Origin: Gemmatimonadales bacterium
GTDB taxonomy: Bacteria; Gemmatimonadota; Gemmatimonadetes; Gemmatimonadales; JACORV01
NCBI GenBank assembly: GCA_035502185.1
Contig: DATJUT010000020.1
Span: 1-61,158, forward strand
DNA length: 61,158 bases
Direction of reading: 5' to 3'
Positions 1 to 9,500 of the stretch are shown here, piece after piece. Position 1 is the stretch's first letter; every line of letters begins with the position of its first letter. The translations under genes were made by a program, and so were the position numbers. The notes below the pieces were generated by a model. The model worked only from the letters and a program-made list of their open reading frames with translations. It had not been told where the DNA came from and made no database searches.

Positions 1-1167
1 CCGACGTCGAACCTCGGCTTCGTGGGCACCACCAAGGAGGACGGCGGCCAGTTCTCGCGCCTCCTGGACCTCGACGCCCACATCGTGCACAACCGCATCT
101 ACTTCATCGAGCTGCAGGGCGTCGCGACCTGGACGCACGACACGACGGGCTTCCACCGCGGCACGCTCATGCAAGCCACGTGGGACCGCACCGGCCGCGA
201 CTGGGGCTTCCACCTGAACGCGACCGGCATCGCTCCCGACTTCCAGGCCGCCGCCGGGTTCGTCAACCGTACGGGCATCGTGAACCTGAGCTACTTCAAC
301 CGCTTCACCGGCTACGGCGAGCGCGGCGCGCTGCTCGAGACCGTGTCGAGCTTCCAGACCATCTCACGGGTGTGGAGCTATGACGGCTTCGGCCGGCAGG
401 CGGCGGTCGAAGGCAGCGAGAGCGTCAATCTCCAGGGCACCCTGCGCGGCTGGTGGCAGCCCAACGTCAGCCTGCAGCGCAACTTCTACCGGTTCGACCC
501 GACCTCGCCCGGCTACCTGGGCACGCCCTACGGCAGTTATCGCGTCCGCGCCACCTCCGTGCCGACCGACACCACCACGGTGCCCTTCGCGGTGCCCGCG
601 ATGCTCGACAATCTCTTCACGCTCGGCGCCGGCCTCACCACGCCCACGTGGCGGCAGTTCACCGGCACGGCGAGCTGGTCGTACGGGGCGGTCGCCAACT
701 TCGACGAGGCGGCGCGCGGCACCGCCATGTCGCTGAGCGGCGAGGTGGACCTGCGGCCCACGCCCGCGGTGCGGATCGCGGCGCAGTACAGCCGGCTCAC
801 CATCCACCGCCGCGACGGCAGCTGGTTCTCGTCCGAGGACATCCCGCGCCTCAAGGTCGAGTACCAGGCCACGCGCTCAATCTTCTTCCGCGTCGTGGGC
901 CAGTACACCACGCTGCGGAGCGACGCGCTGCTCGACCCCGCCAGCGGCGACACGCTGATCGTGGCGGGGGCCGTCGTCGGCCCCAGCACCTCGAACGAGC
1001 TGCGGGTGGACTGGCTGTTCTCGTACCGTCCCAGCCCCGGCACCCTCATCTACCTCGGCTACGGCGCCTCCTGCTCGGCGTTCGACGCCGCGTGCGCCGT
1101 CGGCCGGCAGCGGTCCCGCACCGAGGACGGCTTCTTCGCGAAGCTGTCGTACCTGTTCGGGTTGTGA
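1..1167 (+). CDS. DUF5916-type outer-membrane protein, C-terminal part
   Basis: The reading frame is open to the left edge, so the N-terminal part is missing and the GTG at 22 need not be the start. The visible 388 residues have alternating aromatic and polar beta-strand patterns and end in F-F-A-K-L-S-Y-L-F-G-L, typical of the last strand of a beta-barrel. The text resembles the C-terminal barrel of DUF5916 proteins, in which an N-terminal carbohydrate-binding-like domain precedes an outer-membrane barrel. Such proteins are often mislabelled hydrolases and their substrate is unknown. A 28-base gap separates it from the radical SAM gene, so the two may be co-transcribed. The family call is from pattern recognition only. 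Confidence 0.7.
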   Translation, partial: PTSNLGFVGTTKEDGGQFSRLLDLDAHIVHNRIYFIELQGVATWTHDTTGFHRGTLMQATWDRTGRDWGFHLNATGIAPDFQAAAGFVNRTGIVNLSYFNRFTGYGERGALLETVSSFQTISRVWSYDGFGRQAAVEGSESVNLQGTLRGWWQPNVSLQRNFYRFDPTSPGYLGTPYGSYRVRATSVPTDTTTVPFAVPAMLDNLFTLGAGLTTPTWRQFTGTASWSYGAVANFDEAARGTAMSLSGEVDLRPTPAVRIAAQYSRLTIHRRDGSWFSSEDIPRLKVEYQATRSIFFRVVGQYTTLRSDALLDPASGDTLIVAGAVVGPSTSNELRVDWLFSYRPSPGTLIYLGYGASCSAFDAACAVGRQRSRTEDGFFAKLSYLFGL

Positions 1168-1195
1168 GCCGGCGTCCCGCCTGACCCGCATCGCC

Positions 1196-2632
1196 GTGCC
1201 GCTCGACGCCTCAGCCCCGCCCCTCTCGCTCCGCGATCCCGGCGCGATCCTCCTCGTCTCGTGCTACGAGCTGGGTCACCAGCCGATGGGCCTGGCCTTC
1301 CCGATGGCCTTCCTCGAGCGCGCCGGCTTCCGGCCCGACGCGCTGGACCTCGCCCTCGAGCCGCTGGATGCCGGCCGCATCCGGCGCTCGAGGCTCGTCG
1401 CCATCTCGGTCCCGATGCACACCGCGCTCCGGATCGGCGTCCAGGCGGCCGCGCAGGTGCGCGCCCTCAACCCCGCGGCCACCATCTGTTTCCACGGGCT
1501 GTACGCGATCCTGAACCGGCATGTCCTGCTCGGCGCCTGCGCCGACGTGATCCTCGGCGGCGAGGCGGAGGAGCCCCTGGTCGCGCTGGCCGAAGCCCTC
1601 GAGCGGGGCCAGGCGCCGCCGCCCGCCCCGGGGCCATACGTGGCCCGGCTCCGCTATCCCGTGCCGAGCCGCGAGCGGCTGGCGCCGCTCCACCGCTACG
1701 CCGCCTTCGAGCGGGAGGGCGAGCGCCGCGTCGCCGGCGTCGTCGAGGCGAGCCGCGGCTGCCTCCACGGGTGCCGGCACTGCCCCATACCGCCGGTGTA
1801 CGGCGGCCGGTTCTTCGTCGTGCCCCCGGACGTGGTCCTGGAAGACATCCGCCGCCAGGTCGCCGCGGGCGCCCGGCACGTCACGTTCGCGGACCCCGAC
1901 TTCCTCAACGGGCCCGGCCACGCGCTGCGCATCGCCGAGACGCTGCACGCCGAGTTCCCGGCGCTGAGCTTCGACTTCACGGCCAAGGTCGAGCACCTCC
2001 TCGCGCATCGCGCGCTGCTGCCACGGCTCGCCGCGGCGGGAGCCGCGTTCGTCGTCACCGCCGCCGAGTCGCTCAGCGATGCCGTCCTCGAGAAGCTGGA
2101 CAAGGGGCACACCCGCGCGGATCTCGAGCGGGCGCTCGAAGCGGCGCGGTCGGCCGGCATCACGGTGCGGCCGTCGTGGCTTCCATTCACGCCGTGGACC
2201 TCGCTCGACGACTACGTCGAGCTGGTGGAGTGGCTCATCGGCCGCGACCTGGTCGACTGCGTCGAGCCGGTCCAGCTCGCGGTCCGGCTCCTGGTTCCCC
2301 CCGGATCCGCGCTCCTGGCACAGCCGGACATCCAGCCGTACCTGCGGGGGCTCGACGCCGAGGCGTTCACGTACCGCTGGGAGCATCCGGACGAGCGGAT
2401 GGAGGGGCTGTGCAGGGCCGTCACCGACCTCGTGCACGAGGCGAACCACGCGCGCGAGCCGGCGGAGACGACGTTCCGGAAGGTGCGCGAGGCGGCCTAC
2501 GCCGCGGCCGGTCGGCGGCCCGAGGCGCTCGCCACGCACGCCGAGCGGCGTCCCGTGGCACCGCGGCTCACCGAGCCGTGGTTCTGCTGAGCGGAGCCCA
2601 CCGCGAGCCAGTTGGGCTCGGTGATCGCATGA
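1196..2632 (+). CDS. B12-binding radical SAM selenoprotein with CUAEP tail
   Basis: The frame gives 464 residues up to TGA at 2588-2590, but this TGA is best read as selenocysteine. The frame continues Cys-Sec-Ala-Glu-Pro plus ten residues to a second TGA at 2630-2632 (478 residues, Sec465). The N-terminal ~140 residues look like a cobalamin-binding fold. The radical SAM cluster motif CX3CX2C is Cys189, Cys193, Cys196 in S-R-G-C-L-H-G-C-R-H-C. A named family of radical SAM proteins ending in CUAEP or CCAEP is known, and the tail here matches it exactly. A stem-loop follows the TGA at the spacing expected of a bacterial SECIS element. The substrate is unknown. The GTG start has no clear ribosome site. 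The gene is convergent with the MOSC gene. Confidence 0.85.
2591..2628 (+). promoter_or_regulatory. Candidate bacterial SECIS element
   Basis: Immediately after the TGA, CACC (2599-2602) and GAGCC (2605-2609) pair with GGCTC (2615-2619) and GGTG (2620-2623; CACC/GGTG after a two-base GC bulge). The apical loop is AGTTG at 2610-2614. The loop starts 20 bases after the TGA and has G as its second base, as expected of bacterial SECIS elements, which recruit SelB. GCG (2591) and CGC (2626) could extend the stem. The element lies inside the extended coding sequence. Confidence 0.75.
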
Positions 2633-2665
2633 AGCGCCGGCCTCCGGCGCGCGCCGACGGGAGCG

Positions 2666-3367
2666 TCAGCCGGCGCGCTCGATCAGCCGTCGGAAGTGCC
2701 CGCGCAAGCCTTCCGGCAGCGCCGGGAGGTCGGCGAGCTGGCGCAGCGCCTCGACGTCGGGACGCTCGGTCCGGTAGAGCCGGACCACCTCCGCGACGGT
2801 GACCGAGTCGCCCGCGGACTCCGCAACCGTGACCGCGTCTCCTGCAGCAACCTCTCCTTCGACGGCGACGCGCAGGTAGAACCCGGTAAGCCCGCTCGCC
2901 AGGAAGCGCTTCTCCATGTCGGGCCGGCCGAGCCTCAGCGCGAGCTTGTAGCACGGCAGCCGCGGCTGGGTGACCAGCAGCTCGGTCGTCCCGATCCTGA
3001 GCCGGTCGCCGATCCGAATGAAATGCTCGCTGATCCCGGCCGTGGTCAGGTTTTCGCCGAAGGCGCCCCAGGCCTGCTCGCCGATCCGCGTCCGCCAGTA
3101 GGCGTAGTGCTCCGAAGGGTAGAGGTAGACGGCCTTGTACGTCCCGCCGTGCACCGTGGGATCGGCCTGCCCGTCGCCCTCGAGGTTGAGGTGCCGCACC
3201 CGGACGGCGCCGCGCACCGGGTTCTTGAAGATGGCCGTCCGGACCGTCCTGCCCCGCCACTCGACCTCGCGCGGCAACCCCACGTTGACCGAGATCAGTT
3301 GCGGCGAAAGGAGAGGCTCCAGTGGGCCCGCGGCCTCCCCGAACGCCGCCGAAGAACGGTCCGTCAC
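2666..3367 (-). CDS. MOSC domain protein (YiiM-like)
   Basis: The 233-residue protein has a MOSC domain in roughly residues 25-165, with the hallmark Q-P-R-L-P-C-Y-K-L containing the conserved cysteine, followed by a C-terminal helical segment like the 3-alpha domain of YiiM. MOSC proteins bind the molybdenum cofactor and take part in Mo-dependent reduction of N-hydroxylated compounds or in sulfur transfer. The Mo-hydroxylase operon at 32-36 kb shows that Mo enzymes are used here, but no direct link is visible. The GTG start at 3367 lacks a Shine-Dalgarno site and the N-terminus could be shorter. The gene converges on the radical SAM gene, with stops 33 bases apart. Confidence 0.85.
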   Translation of the reverse strand: MTDRSSAAFGEAAGPLEPLLSPQLISVNVGLPREVEWRGRTVRTAIFKNPVRGAVRVRHLNLEGDGQADPTVHGGTYKAVYLYPSEHYAYWRTRIGEQAWGAFGENLTTAGISEHFIRIGDRLRIGTTELLVTQPRLPCYKLALRLGRPDMEKRFLASGLTGFYLRVAVEGEVAAGDAVTVAESAGDSVTVAEVVRLYRTERPDVEALRQLADLPALPEGLRGHFRRLIERAG

Positions 3368-3406
3368 GAGCCCGCGGGTCCGGTGTCCGGACGGCCACCG
3401 GCCAGC

Positions 3407-3427
3407 GTGACCCCGGTCACAATTATC
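3407..3427 (-). promoter_or_regulatory. Possible MOSC promoter -10 and dyad
   Basis: On the minus strand GATAAT (3427-3422) resembles a -10 box. Just downstream is the perfect dyad GTGACC-CC-GGTCAC (3407-3420), which would sit at the transcription start, about 45 bases before the MOSC start codon. I see no matching -35 box at 17 bases. It may be a repressor site, or chance. Confidence 0.3.
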
Positions 3428-3475
3428 GTGTGGCGGCGTCGCATAGCGCCCAAGCTAACCGATCGCTACCATTGC

Positions 3476-3506
3476 TTGACAGTATCCTTCTCCCCCGAGT
3501 TACTTT
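3476..3506 (+). promoter_or_regulatory. Promoter of the giant Ig-like gene
   Basis: A perfect -35 box TTGACA (3476-3481) is followed by TACTTT (3501-3506) after 19 bases, or by the weaker GTTACT after 17 bases. The GTG start lies 12 bases after TACTTT, so the transcript would have a very short leader without a Shine-Dalgarno site. Confidence 0.6.
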
Positions 3507-3518
3507 GGCGGCCGGAAC

Positions 3519-6500
3519 GTGATACCCGTGGAGCGCCTCCCGACCCGTGCCCGCAGGTTGCTCCGCGGGCTGTTGCCCGTCGTCCTCGCGGCGGGCGCCG
3601 TGTTGACCTGCGACAGTCCGACCGCACTCAACCGCCGGATGGTGGGGCTGGCCTTCCAGCCGGTCGTGCGCTACGGGATGGGCACGTTCGGCGGCATGTC
3701 GGTGGACCAGGTGCGCCTGATCGCCGTGCACGGTTCAGACTCCGTCTCCCAGACCTTCAACTTCTCCCCCGACTCCGCGCAGATCACCGCCAGCATGTCC
3801 GTGCCCGTGACGGACACGGCGACCTATAACGTCACGATCCAGCTGTTGTCCGGCGGCACCGTCATGTTCACGGGCCAGCAGGCCGTCCTGGTCAGCGCCG
3901 GGCTGTCGTCCGGGCCGCCCACCCAGGTGGTCGAGCTGGCGTTCGTGGGACCCGGCGCGCAGATCGCGTTCCTCCAGATCGCGCCGCGTGACTCGGGCGT
4001 GACGTTCGGCGCGTCGCTGCCGTTCCGGATCACGGCGTTCGATTCGAGCGAGGGTGCGGTGACGCAGTTCTACGTGGCCTGGTCCACGGGTACCGCGTCC
4101 AACAAGATCAACGCCAACGGGGTGTTCAAGGCGGGAACGACCCGCGGCACGGTGTGGGTCTACGCGCACACGCCGACCGGAGTGTGGGACTCCACGCAGG
4201 TCACGGTCGCGCCCGTGCCCAGCCAGATCCAGATCATCAGCGGCAACGGGCAGAGCGGATCCGTGGGCACGCCGCTCGAGCTCCCGCTGGTGGTGAAGGT
4301 GCTCGCCGCCGACAACCTGCCGGTCGCGGGCGCGAGCGTCCAGTTCACGGCCTCCGGCGGCGGCTCCGTGAATCCGGCCGTGGTGATGACCGACTCGCTC
4401 GGCATCGCGCAGGCCATCGCAACGCTGAGCACCACGGCGGGCACCAACTCGTTCACGGCCAAGGTGGGCACCGCGGCGTCGGTGCAGTTCACCGCCACCG
4501 GCATCGGACAGGTGGGGGCGCCCGCGAGCATCACGAAGGTCGCCGGCGACGGTCAGAGCGCCGCGGCCGGCACGCCGGTGGTGGTGCCGCCGTCGGTCAA
4601 GGTGACGGACGCGAACCTCGTCCCGGTCCCGGGCCAGGCGGTGACGTTCGCCGTCGCGAGCGGCGGCGGCAGCGTGACTGGCGGCTCCACGACGACCAAC
4701 GCGGCGGGCATCGCCACCGTCGGCAGCTGGACCCTCGGCAGCACGCCGGGGGCGAACACGCTGACGGCCACCGCGACGGGCACCTCGCTCAACCCGGTGA
4801 CCTTCACGGCGACGGGGACGACCGCGTCGAACGTGATCGCGCTCAGCGTGCCGGGCGGCCTGGTGGGCATCGGCGCCAACCAGCAGGCCCAGGCGGTGGT
4901 GACCATCGCGCCGCCGGCGCCGGCGGGCGGTCTCACCGTGACGGTGACGAGCGACAGCACCAATCACGTCACGGTGAAGAGCCCCGGGACGATCAGCATC
5001 CCGGCGGGCGGCGTGGTGGGGACGATCCTGCTCTCCGGCGTCGCTCCGGGCCAGACGACGCTCCACGCCACCGCGCCGGGGTACGCGGCGGGCACGACCA
5101 CAGCCGTGGCGACGCCGAGCTTCGTTACGCTGACCTATGACTCGGTGGGGATGGGCCGCACGGCCGTCCTCGGGATCGGCCTTTCCACGGCGGCGCCGGC
5201 CGGGGGTCTGCTGGTTGCTCTGGTGAGCGGCGACACCACCAAGTTCAAGTTCCTCAAGGGTTCGGTGACGACAGGCAGCCTGGTGGACACCATCCCGGCC
5301 GGGAGCACGTCGGGCTCCGTGACCATCACGGGTTTGGGCACCGGTACCGTGCCGGTGTACGCCGTCGCACCGAACTACGCCATCGGGTTGGAAGTGGTCG
5401 TCGTGACGGGCTTCAACGGCTCCCTGGCGCTGGTCTCGGGCGGCGGGCAGACGGGTGGAGTGGATACGCTGCTGTCACAGCCCGTCACCGTGAAGGTGAC
5501 CGACTCCCTCAGCAACCCGGTGAACGGCTTCCTGGTCGGCTTCGCGGTGGCATCGGGCGGCGGCTCCGTCTCGCCGCTCGCCGCATTGACCAACGCCTCG
5601 GGGCAGACCAGCACGAGCTGGACGCTCGGCCCGACGGTCGGCTCGCAGAGTTTGAGCGTCACGGCGCCCGGCGCGTCCGGCTCACCGCTGACGGTCACGG
5701 CCACCGCCACGGGCGCGGCCATCGCCTCGACGACCGTGTCGCCGAAGCTCGACACGATCACCGCGATCAACGGCACCGTGACGCTCGTCGCGCAGGCGAA
5801 GACCGCCGCCGGCGGCAACGTGCCGGGCAGCTACACCTGGACCAGCCTCAACGCCGCGACCGCGTCGGTCAACGCCTCGGGCGTCGTGACCGCACACGCC
5901 AACGGCTCGACCAAGGTCGTGGCGACCGAGGCGGGCGGAACGAGCGACACGGCTCAGATCGTGGTGCAACAGAAGCTCGGCTCGATCACCGTCACACCGG
6001 CCAACCGGAACCTGTACCTCGGCACCAGCTTCAACTACGTCGCGCAGGCCGTGGACGGACTGGGGACGCCGCTGCCGAGCAACCCGCCGTTCACCTGGTC
6101 CACCACGGCGGCCGCCGTGGCGACCGTGGACACGAGCGGCCACGTGGCCGCCGTCGGCCTCGGGTCGGCGCAGATCAAGGCTACCTCGGGCACGGTCACG
6201 GGCGTCGGGAACCTCACCGTCCTGACGGCCATCACGCGCATCGCGGTGGCCGTGGACTCGGGCGGCGCCACCAAGAACGACACGGCGAGCCTGCCCTCGC
6301 TGGCCATCACGCGCCGCTACCACGCCTTCGCGTACGACACGCTGAACGTGCTGATGCCGGCCGTGACCCAGTTCACCTGGGTTTCGACCAACCCGTCCGT
6401 GGCGTCGGTGCCGAACCAGACCTCGGACACCGCGACGGCGACCTCGGCGGCCAACGGCGTCACGACCATCAAGGCCACGGCCCAGGGCTTCACCTCGGCC

Positions 6501-9500
6501 CCGGGCGCGTACCTGACGGTCTCGCAGGTGCTGGCGTCCATCCAGCTCTCACCGCCCGCCTCCAATCCTACGGCCACGATCGGCCAGGGCGGCACGATCA
6601 GCCTCACGGCGCGCGGCCTCGACGCCAACAGCCGGTACATCTCGGGTGGCGCGTTCAAGTACGTGTCCCAGTTCCCGGCCATCGCCACCGTGGACTCGGC
6701 GACGGGAGTGGTGACGGGCGGAACGACGAACGGCGTCGACACGGTCACGGCCTCGAGCGGCGCGATCACGTCGAACAAGCTGGCCGTCACGGTCGGCGGC
6801 GGGAGCGTGCCGAAGGTGATCTCGTTCGGGCGCGACACCGTGTCGGTCGGGCGCGGGTCGACCGCCTCGATCCCGGTCCTGCTCAGCACGCCGCTCGCGA
6901 CGGGCGGGCAGTTCACGGTGAACCTCGCCGTGAGCCCCGCCGCCTACGCGCACTGGCAGACCACGACCGTCACGGTCGCGGCCGGCGCGACGGCGGTGAA
7001 CGCGACGCTGGTGGGCGACAGCGCGGGCACGACGACGGTGACGGCGAGTGACGGCAGCGGCGGCGGCTACACGGCGGGGAGCGCGGTCGCCAAGGTCACG
7101 GCGAACATGAACCTGGCCTCGGGCAGCTACGGGATCAACGCGACGGACGTCGTCACGACCCAGGTCCACCTCTCCGATCCGTCGCCGGCCGGCGGCACCT
7201 ACATCACGTTCGTGTACGGGACGCCGGGCGTCGCGTCCGTCTCGCCCGACCCGGCCTACATCCCCCAGGGCCAGCTGGCGGCGGACATCCAGATCCGCGG
7301 GCTGGCGGCGGGCACGACGACCATCACGCCCAACGCCACCGGCGTGAACGGCGCCGCGTCCACCTTCACCGTCTACGCGCCGGTGCTGACGCTGACCTCG
7401 CCGTCGGCTATCCTCGGGCTGGGCCAGTACGACCAGAACCACTATGTCTACGTCTCTTCCTACGTCAGCACGAACGTCGCGATCCCGGTCACGCTCAGCA
7501 GCAGCGATACCACCAAGGCGTTGGTGACGCCGGCGGTCACGATCCCGTCCGGCAGCTACTACGCGTACTTCACCATCACGGGGACCGGGCTCGGTCTGGC
7601 GGCCCTCAGGGCGTCGGCGACCGGCTGGACGACCTCGGACACCATCGCGGCCATCACCACCACGCCGCACGTGGGGATCTGCTGCACCAACACGATCTAC
7701 ACCACGTCGGGGACCCAGTACCTGTACGTGTACTCGGAGGACTCGACCAAGAACGCGCACTACCGGGTGAACTCGCTGGCCGTCAACCTGCGGTCCTCGG
7801 ATACCACCGTGCTGAAGGTGCTCGACACCCTGGTGACGATCCAGCCAGCCACCTACTACACCTACGGCGCGCGCGTCACGCCGGCGGCCCTGGGCGGCAC
7901 GGCCTGGGTCATCGCCACGGCCAGCGGCCACACGCCCGACTCCGTGCTCTACACCGTGAACGGGCCGCCGCTCAGCCTGAGCTGGGGCTCGAGGCTCCTC
8001 GGCGTAGGCCAGGAGGACCCCAGCAACGTCTATGTGCAGGTGCCGAACAACGTGACGGCGCCGCTGGTGGTGACGCTGTCCAACTCGGACGCGACGAAGA
8101 TCGGCGTGCCGGCCACGGTGACGATTCCGACGGGCACGTACTACGTCTACTTCACGGTCCAGGGCTTGGCCGCCGGCGGCCCGGTGACCATCGGCGCCAC
8201 GGCGCCGGGCTACGGCTCCACCAGCGCGACGTACACCGTGACGACGCCGACGATCATTTCGCCGAGCAACTACACGTTCAACAACTTCAACCCCGGCACG
8301 AATTTCTACATCTACGCGGCGGACACGACGCGCAATGCGCACTGGCGCATCGCCTCCGAGGCGGTCGGGATCAGCGTGGTGGACACCAGCAAGGCCAAGG
8401 TGGACTCCTCGGCGGTCACGATCGGCGCCGGGGCGTACTACACCAACGCGCCGCACGTCACGCCGGCGGGCGTCGGCTCGACCCGCATTCTGCTCACGGC
8501 CGCGGGCCAGCTCTCGCTCGACTCACCCACGGTCACCGTGAACACGCCGCCGATCGCGTTCAACTTCGGCTCGACGCTGCTCGGACGGCGCCAGCACCTG
8601 AGCCCGAGCTTCCAGGGCTACTACGTCCACACGCCCGACAGCCGGGCCGTGGCGGTGCCCGCGACGCTGACGCAGAAGCACGCGAACGTGGATTCGTTGA
8701 ACACCCTGGCGGACACGATCCCGTCGGGCACCTACTACATCTACGGGGAGATCTTCGGCCTGGCGAACGGGACCGATACGCTGTCGGTGTCGGCGACCGG
8801 GTACGGCACGGACACGGCGTACGTCACCGTGTCCACGCCGAAGTTCACGACCGGGGGCCTGCCGAGCTCGACGACGACCACCAATCCGCCGATCGGCCTG
8901 TACGTCTACGCGACCGACAGCGTCGGCAACGGCCACTACACCATGGACACGGTGGTGGTGCACGCGGTCTCGAGCGACCCCACGGTCCTCCAGGTGACGA
9001 GCGCCTACTTCCGCATCCCGAAGAACACGTACTACGCGCAGGACTCGGTGATCGTGGTCGGGCCTGGCACCGCCAGCGTCACCTTCTCCGACTCGGCCAA
9101 CAGCGGCTACCAGCCGGTCACGACGAACACGATCACCGTGACCGGGCCGTCGCTCACCTTCAGCACCGGGTCCCTGGTGCTCGGCAACCGCCAGACGACC
9201 GGACCCACGGGCGTCTACGTCCAGACGGCCAACAACGTGGCCGCGCCGCTGGTGGTGAATCTGCTGAGCACGGGCACCACGGTCGCCACGGTTCCGGCCT
9301 CGGTGACCATTCCGGCCGGGTCGTACTATGCCTACTTCGCCGTGACCGGCATGGACACGATCGGCACGGTCCAGGTCCAGGCCACAGCCACGGGCTACAG
9401 CTCCCCCACGCCCATCACCGTGCAGGTCACGCGGCCGAAGTTCCAGATCAGCACGACCGGCCTGCTCAACACGACCTCGCCGAGGACGGGCATTTACCTC

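Noticed and set aside
2594-2619. GAGCCC/GGGCTC hairpin as a simple transcription terminator
   Set aside because: No T-run follows, and position and loop fit a SECIS element directly behind the Cys-TGA; a dual role cannot be excluded.
3428-3453. TTGGGC as -35 box for the MOSC gene
   Set aside because: Its spacing to GATAAT is 20 bases, too long for a convincing promoter pair.
6549-8456. Long open frame antisense to the giant Ig-like gene
   Set aside because: It is Arg/Gly/Val-rich, has no recognisable domain and mirrors codon bias of the plus-strand gene in GC-rich DNA.
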